A DNA stretch of 64,000 bases from Sycon ciliatum (lineage: Eukaryota > Porifera > Calcarea > Leucosolenida > Sycettidae), in NCBI RefSeq assembly GCF_964019385.1, contig NC_088644.1:38041894-38105893 (forward strand). Direction: 5' to 3'. Position 1 is the first letter of the stretch. Every line of letters starts with the position of its first letter. The notes beneath the pieces are model-generated. The model saw only the letters and a program-made list of their open reading frames with translations. It was not told the origin of the DNA and did no database searches. Position numbers and translations under genes: made by a program. This document shows, piece after piece, positions 11,640-24,179 of this stretch.

Positions 11640-11955
11640 CCGTCCTTCTGTTCATGATCTGATCTCCTCTGATCGAGAAAAAGCTTTAGGTGTATTTTTT
11701 ATTTCTATTTTGCAATCCTGTTTTGTTTTGTTTAGCAAGCCGGGGGATTCTTTTAGCCTGGCTAACAACTCTGTATGTGTCATCCACACACAGGTGTACT
11801 TCTCACGGGAACGTTTGGTGAACGTGAAAGCCATTTGTGACGATTTCCATATCCTGTGTGGAAATGACGTCTGTTGTCTCCCGTGATGGTAGATTGTTGT
11901 ATTGTTGTTGTTGTTTGAAATATTTTATTCTCACGATGGCCTGTGGCCAAGAAGA
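11640..11955 (-). mobile_element. LINE 3' end fragment
   Basis: Read on the minus strand it ends with the small hairpin GGCCACAGGCC, then ATCGTGAGAATAAAA and a short A-rich tandem tail. The same ending occurs at about 12480. The upstream limit is uncertain. Confidence 0.5.
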
Positions 11956-12067
11956 GCAGAAGAAATACAGGCACCGGGATTGGAAAAGAGAAATCAAAAT
12001 TTAACTGAGTGCTCTGCTAAAATAGTAACGATGCTATAATATTATCACACTGAGTGGGCACAATGGG

Positions 12068-12262
12068 GCTATAGATGTGCTGAGCAATGTGAGTGGGTAC
12101 AGTGGGGCTATAGATGTGCTGAGCAATGTGAGTGGGTACAGTGGGGCTATAGATATGCTGAGCAATGTGAGTGGGTACAGTGGGGCTATAGATATGCTGA
12201 GCAATGTGAGTGGGTACAGTGGGACTATAGATATGCTGAGCAATGTGAGCAGGTACACACTG
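12068..12262. repeat. 39-bp minisatellite, five units
   Basis: Units begin at 12068, 12107, 12146, 12185 and 12224, each starting GCTATAGAT (the last ACTATAGAT) and containing GCTGAGCAATGTGAG. Thirty-nine is divisible by three, so frames stay open on both strands with a 13-residue period; I do not take these as genes. Confidence 0.95.
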
Positions 12263-12309
12263 AAGAGATGACAAGAGGTAGCCTCAGGTAGGATGTTTGC
12301 TTGTTGTTG

Positions 12310-12760
12310 TTTCGAATCTTTATTCTCGCGATACCCAGTGCCGATGAGAGATAAAAGTGTGAGAGAGGAGAAATAGCGAGGAAGAATGGGGGGGGGGGGC
12401 AGGATTAATGACTAGATCTAGAACAGCAGGGATATCTGGGATTTGAAGAGAGTGCGTTGTTTGAAATCTTTTATTCTCACGATGGCCTGTGGCCAATATT
12501 AAAGAGAAAGTTGTTGTTGATTTTATTTTGATTCGCTGCCCAAAACGGACAAATATATCCAATAACAATGAGGCGAATAAGGAGACTGTCATGTGTGTTG
12601 GTCTCCTGTGTGGAATTATGTCAGGTCTTAGATATCTAAACTGCACTTTCCGGAGAGCTAGCTGTTTCCACCTGGTTAAATCTCCCCGGTGGAGATCAGG
12701 GTAAGACTCGTAACCATGGCAAAGATGAACATCTACGGAGCAAGAAAACATTAAATTTTG
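12310..12760 (-). mobile_element. Two LINE 3' end fragments in tandem
   Basis: On the minus strand, one ending at about 12461-12497 reads GGCCACAGGCC ATCGTGAGAATAAAA. A second at about 12310-12350 reads TATCGCGAGAATAAAG, each followed by an AAC-rich tail. The 12500-12750 part is presumably LINE 3' UTR. Confidence 0.5.
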
Positions 12761-12769
12761 TTTAGAGCA

Positions 12770-13620
12770 TGGATCCCCCTACACGTACACATGTGTATGC
12801 ATGTGTAGGGCTCCCGGGTAAGAGCAGAATACCGGTTTGAAAGTGTACCAACTGTGAGCAGTGCGGCAAGCTTTGCACTGCATTTGCAAGGCAGATAGCA
12901 AGAGAACATAAACCAGCATACGATGTGTACTGGGGCTGCTATCGGTGACTAGGACATAGCAGCACCTGAAGAGGTAAGGATGTTTTCTCCCTACCTCCAT
13001 CGTACACTGAACTAGGTAAGGCGAACAACTGCCTTGAACTAAGCTGCGGACATGGTATGGTGTTCAAAGAGCGTATTGAACTGCTTGTGCTTTCGACTTG
13101 TCATCATCTTGTTTAGCCAGTGGCAGTGCAGAGGTTTACCAAGGCCGGAATGACGATCTCCTCAGACTGCCCGAAGCATTATCCCCATCCGCTTGGCCGC
13201 ATGGGCGTACATGTACATGTTTGTGCCGCCCGCACTCCTGCCAGTCCTGGAGGCTGGAGTGCCAGTACGAGTCGTCGCCCACTGTGACTGTCTTATGGGA
13301 TAAGGCAAGCACTAAGACTTTCCTTCTTGATTGCAACCAGGGAGTCATCAAATTGATATTGCCTGTGCAGTGTACAGTGTACTTGGCTGCTCCTTGGCCC
13401 GGTGTATGAGGCCGCTTGCAAACTCAGCTTCGCTTGGGAGTGGTACAATGCGTGGCACCACTCCGGACCTCCCGGCCCCTCACCATACTGTACATGATAC
13501 ACGCTTGCACACAGTCCTAGGCTCCTATTGCACGTACATTAGCAGTGCCCAAGGACCAGCCTTCTGGAACGTAGTGATGATGCACGCTGTAGCTGCCTAT
13601 CTATGCCTCTCTCTTTCTGT
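12770..13620. other. Gene-poor stretch, nothing recognised
   Basis: Open frames here (for example 13098-13409 plus) show no family motif I recognise and no splice context. Confidence 0.4.
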
Positions 13621-13622
13621 CA

Positions 13623-13759
<137 letters not shown>

Positions 13760-13799
13760 CGGTTTGGTAAAAACCAGCATATCACCGGTATGTAGCAGG

Positions 13800-14870
13800 G
13801 CCCCCTGGTTCTGTCCCGTCTCCGACATATCTCTTGCCCTCACCTTATTCTCTTCTCGTAGTGAAACGCACAACTTGGAGAGCTTGTCACGCCCTACACT
13901 GTGAACAATGTGTGATGTTTGCCCTGGCATGTGGCGTGAAACTCGGTGTTACATCAAAGTGTACCTCATTCCATTTTGTCCGGAGTGTGGACAGTTTCTT
14001 GCCTCGCAACTTAAAATCCCATGGCCATGTACTAAATGTATGGCTCATGATTGGCTTGGGGTTTTTGCCACGTACAGTTGTGTGGTTTGCTGCATGCCAG
14101 ACTTGCCAGTAGTACAACACACAGTCACTGCACATGCATTTGCCTCCTGGGAAGGACCTGCGTGGGCGTTTCGCGTTGGCGCTGAGTGATGCGTTTCAGC
14201 GCCATTCACGGCAATAGCTAGCGCGTCAGCTGACAGCTAGTGCTAGACGTAATGTAGGTGAGAGACGAGAAGCTGCGTATCACCCTGCGGAAACAAGAGA
14301 AGGGTTATGCAGCCTCTCTGGTTTTCTCTTTGAATCGTAATCAGTGTGCGGATGTCTTGGAAGAAGTGCCAGGGCCCGAGGCAAGCAGAGAGGTGTCTTT
14401 CAGTGTCATCTTCCACGGGACGTGATCTCTTCTCACTCGAGGTGGAGGCAGTATTCGCTGAATGACATCGGACGGTCACGAAATTCTTCGGGCTTTAACC
14501 GCAGCGTGGCGTAGACTGGTCAATTGCCAGCAACAATTGTTCACATGGTAACTGCACCGGCGCTCGCACTCGCTGGCAGGCCAATGATGCGGTCCCCAGT
14601 AGTAGTATACAGGCAGAATCCTGATACCTGATAGTGTAAACCCAAAATTGCCGGAGGAAAACTTCTACAGCTGTATGGAACAAGGACACGATCATACACT
14701 ACACCTACAGGCAGCATGTTTTTTGAGATGGAGCTGGAAAATGGAAAGTGCTACCAGTCAGTGTACCACAACAGACATGGCGGGTCGACCAATCATCCTT
14801 TATGGGCGCCCTTTAAGGATGGGGCTTGAGACCGGGTAATACAGCTTTGTACACACACACTTGTACTTGT
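13800..14870. other. Gene-poor stretch, nothing recognised
   Basis: No repeat, RNA or coding feature could be supported. Confidence 0.4.
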
Positions 14871-14872
14871 AC

Positions 14873-15060
14873 TTGCTCACTACCAAAACTGGTCACGTGG
14901 GTCTCCCCCGGGAGAGGGGAGAGAGACTCAAAAGGAATCTTGGAAAGATGACTCAATTGGCTATTGAACCGCCCAACACATACACACACACAGACATACA
15001 CACGCACACGCACACACACACACACACACACACATACACACACACACACACACACATACA
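14873..15060. repeat. Dispersed repeat ending in (CA)n, copy 2
   Basis: 14873-14985 is the inverted counterpart of 4948-5067, matching almost base for base. It continues into a CA tract (about 14985-15060). Both copies carry their own dinucleotide tract at the same end. Confidence 0.78.
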
Positions 15061-15446
15061 CTGGCTTGCCCTGGTACGACTGGATGCTTTTACGCGTTAG
15101 CGACGCTTCCCACTGTTAAAGATCAGACTTGATTTGCCTCATTCACTGGCCGAAGAGGAACTCTTTTGCTCAGGAAGCAATCATTCTGAACAATACTCGA
15201 ACGGAGGCCAAATGATCAGGTTTGTTGGCCTTCTTGCGTTTAGCCCGGTACCTCTCGTATACAGGATCACGAACGTTCTATTGTGTGTGTATTTGGGCCT
15301 AAATGACTTTACCATTATTATTCCCTTCCTCCCTCGGTCTCTCTCTCTCTCTCTCTCTTTCGCTCGTCCACATGTATAAAAGGAGGCGAAATCCCCTGTT
15401 TCAGGTGCGACCTTATTAAATATACGTACTGGTAATACACTGCAAC

Positions 15447-15482
15447 AACAGGGAGTTGTATAGGTTACAACTCCCTGTTCAA
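15447..15482. other. Short perfect inverted repeat
   Basis: AACAGGGAGTTGTA and its reverse complement are separated by a few bases. It may be the end of an old element; function unknown. Confidence 0.5.
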
Positions 15483-16694
15483 CACCATACGAGCTCGTAC
15501 TCTGTTGTGTTTTTCGTCATCGCAATCATGTGACGACGACACGTTGCAGTTTTGCATACACACTTCGACACAGTACGTTGTATTCCATTTCCTTGAGGGA
15601 GACGAAAGATAGCATGAGGGCCAATTGGCTCCTGAGACCATGAATCGAGGCGTCAGTGTCATAACTGTGTGTCGGGTCGTTTCCAAAGACGCTTTCAAGT
15701 CTTTGTGATTTAGTTCTTCCGGGAATGAAGTGGAACAATTTACATAACGAAGTTCTACTGGTCCGTGTAGTAGATCGTCGTATCCCCGGGCCTGGGTTTG
15801 TCGTCGAGTGTATGCCATGTAAATGTACATGTTGAACACGGTGTTGTGTGAAGCTCAGCCTCCGGTACAGAGTACACATAGCCAATGATCTTGCAACTCA
15901 CCCTACAGTCTTGGGCGAAGCGGTTAAATAGCATGCCCAGAAGGTCCATAATTTCATCCTGATATGAGAAATGTGTTTTCACATGAAATCTAGAGTTTAA
16001 GTATGCTCTTGACGACGTCAGAAGCACCCTGCGGTGTGTCGTTGAGATTCTTCCACCACCCGTAGTTTACTACCGTGTACCGTGGTCCATTGTTTGCACT
16101 CATACTCATAGACGTGCAGTTATATGGTTGCATAATCACGTCATGTACATGTACATGTATGTCCATTGCTATTGCCTTGGCACTAGCTTGTACTACCGGT
16201 GAGTAAATCGTTGCCCAACTTATTCGCCAGACGAGAACTGATGTCTTGAATAGCACGGCGTCGTGCAATGATATTGTGCAATGCCCATGGGAATTGCTGT
16301 ATCGGACAGAGGTTTTGCTGACAGTCTATGCCCCTGGACTCGCAGAATATAGGTACATGACTCATTATTCTGCGAGTCTACACGTCTGTGGGCACATGGG
16401 TGCAAGCTTCCAGGGGTAGTTTATAAACTCCATCTCTGCCCGAGGATCGGGGCCTAATCCTTCTGGGGTCTAAGTTTTCCGGTGTGGACTACCAACACGT
16501 GGTAGATTGGTAGATGTTTCTTTTGACCAGACGTACGAGCTACTGAAGATGGCATCAACAAAATTACTACCAACACGGTTGCGACTGAAGCTGGTCACAA
16601 TACTATGACAAACAGGTTTGCGCTTTAGCAGTGTTTGTGAGTATCGGATGTCACTGACGACTTGTGTACCACCCAGTCTGTCGTGCTTGCGCAT
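15483..16694 (-). other. Coding-like relic, unrecognised
   Basis: Several minus-strand frames read like ordinary protein without repeats: 16694-16470 (with GGTQVVSDIRYSQTLLKR), 16365-16183, 16027-15755 (with FHVKTHFSYQDEIMDLLGML) and 15839-15465. They are not in one frame and no family was recognised. They could be a decayed gene or transposon. Confidence 0.25.
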
Positions 16695-16699
16695 GACGT

Positions 16700-17505
16700 T
16701 TGTTTGTACTCCTGTTGACGCCTACATGTATACATGTTGATCTACATGTACCGGTATGTACAATGTAGGTGTGTTCGGGGCTGACATCGAGGCGGGCTAT
16801 GACTACGAGTGATCCTTGATCATGGCTCCTAGAGAGGAGTGGAATGAGGGAAAGCCAATGGCCTCAAGCGAAAGGGAGCAATCGACCACTATGAGTGTGT
16901 ATGCTAGAATTGTTCGCATTTCTCAGCGTCATCCAGGAGTTACTACCAAAAGGAGTTACTACCATTATTGAGATCGCAGACACCGTGTAGATGTTTGCAA
17001 GGATAAACAAAAGAATGCAAAGAACCGACGAGAAAAAGAAAGCTCTAACTATAGAGCTGCAGCGCCCATTCGTTTCATTGTACTACGGGAAGGTCTTGCA
17101 TTATTGGCTTGTGCAACGCACGACTAATCCTTGTGGTGGAGTCCCCAGTGTGTCAGAACCATAGTATGATCATACATGTACATGCATATCTCACCCACCT
17201 CAGCTCCTCACGTCTAATTCTATGTCATAATAATTATGTATGGACTATTGACCGAGTGGGAGGGAAATACCGGCCGATATCTGCCCCATGCCAGAATACC
17301 TTGATGATCCGCACCCTGTTGATTGCTTTTGCACGAACCTCAATTCAGAGCAACAACGATGATACAGACTCCAGTCGACCATGCCGTCGCCTCTATCATG
17401 GGTCTACGCTTCGCTTGCTCAGTGCAGCACTTTACATAGGAATTGCCATCTTCTCCGGGATGAGATGACTTTGCTTCATCAACAACCTGCTCCGAAAACG
17501 GGTGT
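16700..17505. other. Gene-poor stretch, nothing recognised
   Basis: Contains several TACATGTA-type palindromes; no gene or element is supported. Confidence 0.4.
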
Positions 17506-17738
<233 letters not shown>

Positions 17739-17883
17739 CTGGGCTTGTTTAAAATATTGATGATGGTTCCATGCAAACAGCCACAGTTGATGGGCATGCA
17801 AGCAGCCACAGTTGGGCAAACAAAATACCATGATAACCAGCTCACCCCGAGCCTATGATTATCGGCATTATACTTCAACTTTT

Positions 17884-17965
17884 GCATAGTTTATTTTATT
17901 TATTATTATTATTATTATATATTTGAGGATTTCCCAAAGACGTAGTCTAAATTGAAGGGAGTTCC
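17884..17965 (-). mobile_element. LINE 3' tail stub
   Basis: On the minus strand, GTCTTTGGGAAATCC is followed by an ATA/AAT tandem tail. The same ending occurs at about 49130-49172. Confidence 0.5.
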
Positions 17966-19420
17966 ATTATAATGGGAGGCTGTAGGGTTGAGATAGCAGA
18001 CAGTGGAGGGCTAATAATTCGTAATGAACATTTACAGGAGGTGTTGTGCTATGTTGTGTATACGGCGGCATTTTCATGGACATATTTGAGCACCAGTCAG
18101 TGCAGAGCGATGCCCATAGATGAGGAGGAGGAATTCTTTGTTTTCAGTCCATAAGGGCGTCCCGGTATAACAGACGTAATGGTCATCGGGAATTGTTGGC
18201 ACGGCGGATGGTTATGGGGAATTGTTGACATGCGTCGGGGAGCAGCTCTAGACGCCCAACACTCCAACAGGCGAAAGGCCGGAGTAGGGAAAGTGATGGA
18301 CACCCAGCACATGAAGCAAGTACCAGTACTGCTATGATAATGCAATGTCTGTAGTCTGTAGGTTGTTTTGACTTCGAATACTCCTGCCAGAGTCCTGGGC
18401 TTTTGGGCAGAAATGAGCAGGTATTATAGTGACCCCACGGAACACAAACACAAACAGCCACTCCAGTTTGGCAAGTATTTTTTCCGTGTCTCTTCAGCCT
18501 GAGTCATGTGTCTCAAGGATAAGAGACTCGCATGGACGTTGTTCACGATATGGCTTAGGGTAATAACACTTTACAACCTATGCATATCTACACGCACGTG
18601 TACTCTTGATTGTACATGTACGATTAAATGTCGCTCTTGATACAATGTACGTGGCTTGGACCCCACCATTTAAAATGAAGAGTAGAACACATTCTCTCCT
18701 TGGAATCGCTCTTCAATACACAGCGGAGAGTATCGTACAAACCTGGAGTTCCTATAGTACAAGGTTAAGGGTAAGTAGATTTGGCATGGTTCGCTGAAGC
18801 AATGAATCGCCCACGTGGCACGTAACGTCCCTGAGTTGCTGATCGATAATTATTGTGTCCAGGAACTTTAGCCGTTCAAGCAATAAACGCATGAGACTGT
18901 TTCACGGATGAGTAAGGTCTACACAATAGTCCTACGTCCCACTTCAGACGAGTCCCAGAGCCAAGTTCTCAAGTTCTATCTCCAAAGTGTGTGCGTGACA
19001 ATCCAACAAGTACCGGATACAATACCTCAACAGGGCATCATGCCTAAATGCCCCAAGGACAGAAACACCCCTACTGGCCCTTGGTTCTTATCCCACACGC
19101 TACTATGCAATGAAGAACTACAATTGTAATGCCGGAGGTCGCTAGTTAGCTCGTAACAATCACTGACTCAGTGCATGGCAGTGCCATGGGTGAGATGCTT
19201 TTCACAAGTCCTAGATGTGTCAACTTATGTCCAGAGTGAGTCCTGGGTGATGATGTTGCTGGTTAGGTATGCCTAGTTTCGTTCAGTCCCAGTAGACGCC
19301 TTCTTCCTGACGGTAGTACGTTGCAGCATTATTATCCACTTGTTGTATTTACTCAGGGGTATCTTCACACACGGGTGCGCCCGACACAGATCATGATTTG
19401 GTCTTCGTAAACCCAATATA
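17966..19420. other. Gene-poor stretch, nothing recognised
   Basis: No gene, RNA or repeat boundary could be supported. Confidence 0.4.
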
Positions 19421-19427
19421 ATGGTAC

Positions 19428-19843
19428 CAAGAGTACATAAACCAGAGTGTGCAACTCGGGATAGTTCCTGTGGGAGCGTAATTCGTGCACTACGTCATTT
19501 CTGACGGCATGGTAAGCCACAGGTACGGTGAAAAGTTGCGTAACCAGTCGCGGTGGTGCAGTTCACTGAGTTTGTCCTGATTTCGGTTTTTTGAGACGGA
19601 TAGCCTGGTGACTTTACTTGTCGGTGGATGTACGCAGCGTACACAGTCACACAAAACACCGCAATCCTGAAACAGGACGTCTAAAATCAAGCAAACTTGG
19701 ATGAAACATGGGCTATGAAACATGAAAATTTGAGCTGTACGCAAGTCGCGGCTTGGCTGATCTCATCAGGGTGACGTAGTGCACGAACTGCGCTGTTTCA
19801 GATCTGATATGCACAGTTGCACACTCTGGTTTATGTACTCTTG
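19428..19843. mobile_element. Foldback MITE with 7-bp target duplication, copy 2
   Basis: 416 bp. The left end reads CAAGAGTACATAAACCAGAG and the right end is its reverse complement. ATGGTAC is duplicated exactly outside both ends (19421-19427, 19844-19850). The ends match the element at 9004-9341, but the interiors differ. Confidence 0.85.
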
Positions 19844-20199
19844 ATGGTACATATACATGTAGCTACTTTGAGGTGTTCGCTGCTTTTTGTTTTACTAAGG
19901 AATTCCCAGCAGCTGTGAGGTGTTCGATCACGTACAGGAGAGTGAAACTTCAGAATACTGAGCCGGTTAAAAATGTTTTTAAACCTCTTCTCAGTCAGCC
20001 TGGGATATTGACATCGGCGTTAGTTTTCATTTCAAGGATTCTTCGAAGGCAAATGCGTGCCTCTTGAACGAAAGGGTGTCTCCTAAAGAATTCATGGTGG
20101 GTGTTGGTGAAACAGAATCATGGATACGTAGATCTTCTTGGATCGATCTTCGAGCGATGTTCTGAATTATTTCTACTAATGCTTCTGTTATTCACTAGG

Positions 20200-20350
20200 T
20201 GAGGGAATGGAAAATGGTAAGGTTTGAAGAAGAAAAATTGACTGTCACCCCAGGACACGAGTCAGGAAAGGACCTTCGCTTGAGGCGACGATGCTCTAAC
20301 CACTGAGCTATGGTGTAGCTGTCATCCCAGCAGAGGTTTCTGTTGTAAGG
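20200..20350 (-). repeat. tRNA-derived SINE, copy B
   Basis: On the minus strand: GATGACAGCTACACCA, then a good A box (TAGCTCAGTGGTTAGAGCAT), then GCCTCAAGCGAAGGTCC, a degraded B box and GGTGACAGTCAATTTTTCTT. It belongs to the same family as 10974-11131 and 60283-60437. Confidence 0.8.
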
Positions 20351-20589
20351 GATTGCCCGCCAAACACCTGGTCACCCAAGAGTCACCAGTGCATGTAATA
20401 GCGAGGAAATCGGAGGAATTCTTTTCGGATTGCCTTTCAAACACTTCTATTTCTTTCTTCGGTTGATGCCAGTGAGTTGTGTTATCAGTCCATGGTGCGA
20501 ATGGGCCGGAAATTATCGCAAGAAATCATTATTTGTCACGTATCGAGCGAACGTGGACTCAAAGAATCGGCCCCTGCAACGTTCTCAGA

Positions 20590-20680
20590 GCTGTTCTTCT
20601 TCTTCTTCTTCTTACTTGTATTATTATTATTATAGGCTTTTCCGCGTTGGCATCGCCAAGCAAGCTTGGCTAGCCTTCGC
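20590..20680 (-). mobile_element. LINE 3' tail stub
   Basis: On the minus strand, GGCGATGCCAACGCGGAAAAG is followed by (TAA)n and (AAG)n. Confidence 0.4.
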
Positions 20681-20689
20681 ATAAGCTGC

Positions 20690-22285
20690 TCAATGATGGC
20701 GTGACGAAACAATGAATGCATGTATGGGGTCCAGGACAGAACAAGGTTTGTGCTGTTCTACAGCTCCATATTTGTGATCACGCCATATGAACTGCACAAT
20801 CTGGGTTTCGCAGCGGCGAAACCTAGCTGCTAGAACAGTCATGCACATATAATTTGACTGCAAAATACCCATGACGCAGTGTAGTGTGGGTCCTCTTCAC
20901 TCGGTAGAGTCGAGTCGAGTCCAGCTGTACTTCCGGTACCGAAAGGCGGACTCACACGTACACCCCTGTGTGGCAGCTTCCCCATGTCCCAACCCCAAGA
21001 CGAAGTACAGTAGTTATACTACAAAATAGTAGTATAACTAAAAAGAAAAAAGCACACAGAGAACGCCATGAACACCCTGTATACCTAAACAGTAATAATT
21101 ATAATAACGACCTTTGTGTTGTGGCGGTGACTGATCATAATATTATTACTCTAGTATAAACAAGTAATACAATCATGTACACGTACATCATCATCATCAT
21201 CATCTGCGTTGCCGAAAAATAATAATAGTAAAATTTAAAAAATAATAATAATAAACGGCATTATGCAGCTGTGTAAGCAGTAGATGCACAGTGAATGCAT
21301 GCAGGTAGCTCTAACATGTACATGGTAGGGCTAAAATGGCAATTTCGTGACACAATCAAAGGCGTGTGCAGGAATGTGTTAATTAGTGGTACCTGTACGA
21401 CGATCACAGTTAGTTCCGAGGGATAGCCGCTGGAAAGATTTGATTAAATGCATGGCGGGGTGAGAAAATATGTGATGTCGAGAAGCGGGGATCAGATTAC
21501 AGACTGCACAATGTGAAGTTATAAATAGCTGACCCGTCTCATCAGCATTGTGTGCCTCACACCCGTAGTGCCATCAGCATCACACCAGTGTCTAGGAAAT
21601 CTCCAGGTACTTCATCAAGTCGTTAGTGCACTGCTACATTGAACGTCTGATGCCAAGTGATGGTATTGTTTCTTATCCTCATGGATGCTGGAATGTGCCA
21701 TCATGGTCCTTTCGCTTGACAACCTCCAATGTCATCCTACGCTCTCTCCCTCTCCCTCTTTCGTTCGTTCTGATCGAGAAGCAATCCGGCGATAACCATG
21801 AGTGGCATGACTGTGTCGGGTTTCAAATATTTCTACCGCCATCGCTCCCACCTGCAATCGTCATTGATACCGGTGCTTTCCTATCGCCATGCAATGATGC
21901 ATGGTGTATACAGGCCATGTACACTCTTCAGCTGCTTGTTTGCATATCCAGTCCTATCTGACAGAGGTGTGCGGCACCCTTTGAGTTAGATCCAAAATCG
22001 GTGTCACGTCAGGAAAGTACGCTATGATCATGAGCCCACAGTGCTAGACTGAGCCACGGGTTAAACGCTGTCTGCATATTTGCACGGGCCAAAGACCAAG
22101 GACGATTGGCAATCAGCTGAATTGCTTCTTATGCCAAGTTATGGTTGTATATCGGTCTCGGGATGTGTCCTGTCTTTGGCATCTTATCCACTACTGGTAC
22201 CAGCTACTGGTACTGGTACGGCGGTAAGACCTAGGAAGACCTTGAGACTAGCACTAGCACTGCCAGCACCCAGCAAATGCTGTTT
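20690..22285. other. Gene-poor stretch with short ATC/AAT repeats
   Basis: Small (ATC)n at about 21187-21204 and AAT-rich runs at 21215-21255. No gene recognised. Confidence 0.4.
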
Positions 22286-22289
22286 TGTG

Positions 22290-22880
22290 TGCTTTTATTA
22301 TTATTATTATTTTATTCCACGATGGCGTGACGCCAATAAGGACGATTGATAAGTGTGATAGAACTATACTAGCCAGAAACAGCTAGATGAAAATTAACTG
22401 GGGAGGCAGGAAGCAATGGATCATGAAAAACACGCGGGGCAATAACGTTAGCAGGGATGATCGAGATAGTTTTAAAAGTACACGTTCGAGATATCAGAAA
22501 CCAGGGGATGCGCGGAGCAGGAACAGGTACTGCTCAAAAGAAGACTGGATGCATTGTTTTGGAAAGAATTTCTACGAGGTTGGGTTGTGATGTCGATAGG
22601 GAGTGAGTTGTAGAGGGTGAGGGCACTGTTGATGGGGGGATCTCGGTGCCTGTTTGTGTGTGCGTGTCCGATGGAGTAGGTCCTTGTCTATCGAAGGGTG
22701 TATGGTTGGTGTTGACGTTGTGGTGCAATAATTGGTTGTTGCAGGTGTGGTGGGGAGGTTTGGTGGTGGATGTCCCATGCTAGTAGGACTTCGTGAGCTA
22801 AGGGTGCGAAGCTTTGAGTGATGGTGGAGGGAACTGTAGTGAACTGGTGCAAAGAGGGGGCTTTTGTCTCACTGTTGGAC
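22290..22880 (-). mobile_element. LINE 3' fragment with ORF2 C-terminus
   Basis: The minus strand translates through NSLPIDITTQPRRNSFQN, the usual ending of a LINE ORF2. A 3' UTR follows, closing with the hairpin GGCGTCACGCC, ATCGTGGAATAAAA and a (TAA)n tail at about 22290-22320. 5'-truncated; the upstream limit is uncertain. Confidence 0.6.
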
Positions 22881-23257
22881 ATTCTATTTCGAATTTGAGA
22901 AACATAAGTTGTAACTCTTTCTAAAGTTCACTTTGGTAGCAAAGTTCCAACCTACTACAGAATCTCCACAGGCACTCAGTGCCCGTGTATTTCATGCATT
23001 CCCAGCGGTGTACATGTACATTATTGTGTGGCTACAAACGAGGCCGGTCTTCGTAGCTCGAGGTAGAGTGCTCAGTGCACAAATGTGCAGAGCAGTATAC
23101 ACACACAGCAGAGGCGAACGGCTGTGTGGCTGTAACTTCAAGTTTCACGCATTTCAGCGATCATCACAAACAGCAGCCCTGGGGCAAATGCTGCTGTCTG
23201 ATGATCGCTGAAATTAAACTTTTAAAGTTAGATCTACACAGCAATTCGTTTCTGTTG

Positions 23258-23535
<278 letters not shown>

Positions 23536-23539
23536 TATG

Positions 23540-24007
23540 TAGTTACAATGTAGCTTGTAGATGAACCGCCTCGCCAGGCAGTGTGCCAATTACCAAGTCA
23601 CGTACAAGCATTTGCATTATTTTGTGTTTTTTGTTGTGTGCTGACGAAACACAGCGGCATAGTCCAAATCTAACTCTATTTGACTACTCCTCTGACATTG
23701 GGAAACTCAACCTGCTTGATTGGAAATCGTGAGATCGGGAAAATCTTCATGTACATGTGGATCATGTAGCAGGTTTTGTTTGCCTATTCACTGGATGTTT
23801 ATATCGTAGCGGAGTGGGTAATAAAAACGAGTGGGCATAGTGACTTATTAAGTGTCGCTGTGAAGTCATTTGGAACAAGATCCGACCTGCAGAATCCTTT
23901 GCCAACTTTGAACTCGTGGGCAAGGAAATAACTCCCTCGCTGAGCCCGAGGGGCGTGATCGAAAATTTACGAGTGGATAACCCTCACCCCTAGGTCGGAA
24001 CAACAAC
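23540..24007. other. Gene-poor stretch, nothing recognised
   Basis: No supported feature. Confidence 0.4.
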
Positions 24008-24172
24008 ATGGCGTCAAAACTTCGTATTTTATCTGTGAAATCTTCCTCGCAGACAGTAGAAAATACAACCGCTGTTGAGCCGCTCGTATCAGGAACAAAG
24101 AATATCCTTGTGTCACTTTACAAACAACTGACATTTCCAGTGATGTGGCTAGGAGCCTGTGAAGGCTGAAGG
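24008..24172 (+). other. Possible small ORF or first coding exon
   Basis: ATG in a favourable context (ACAACATGGCG) opens 54 codons to TGA, non-repetitive in composition. A strong donor-like sequence (GGGTGAGTAAAG) follows within a few bases of the stop. No family recognised. It could be a micropeptide, the start of an unseen gene, or chance. Confidence 0.22.
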
Positions 24173-24179
24173 GTGAGTA

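Noticed and set aside
12017..12274. Minisatellite-encoded repeat proteins or a CRISPR array
   Set aside because: Units are contiguous 39-bp tandem repeats without unique spacers, in an animal genome; no coding support.
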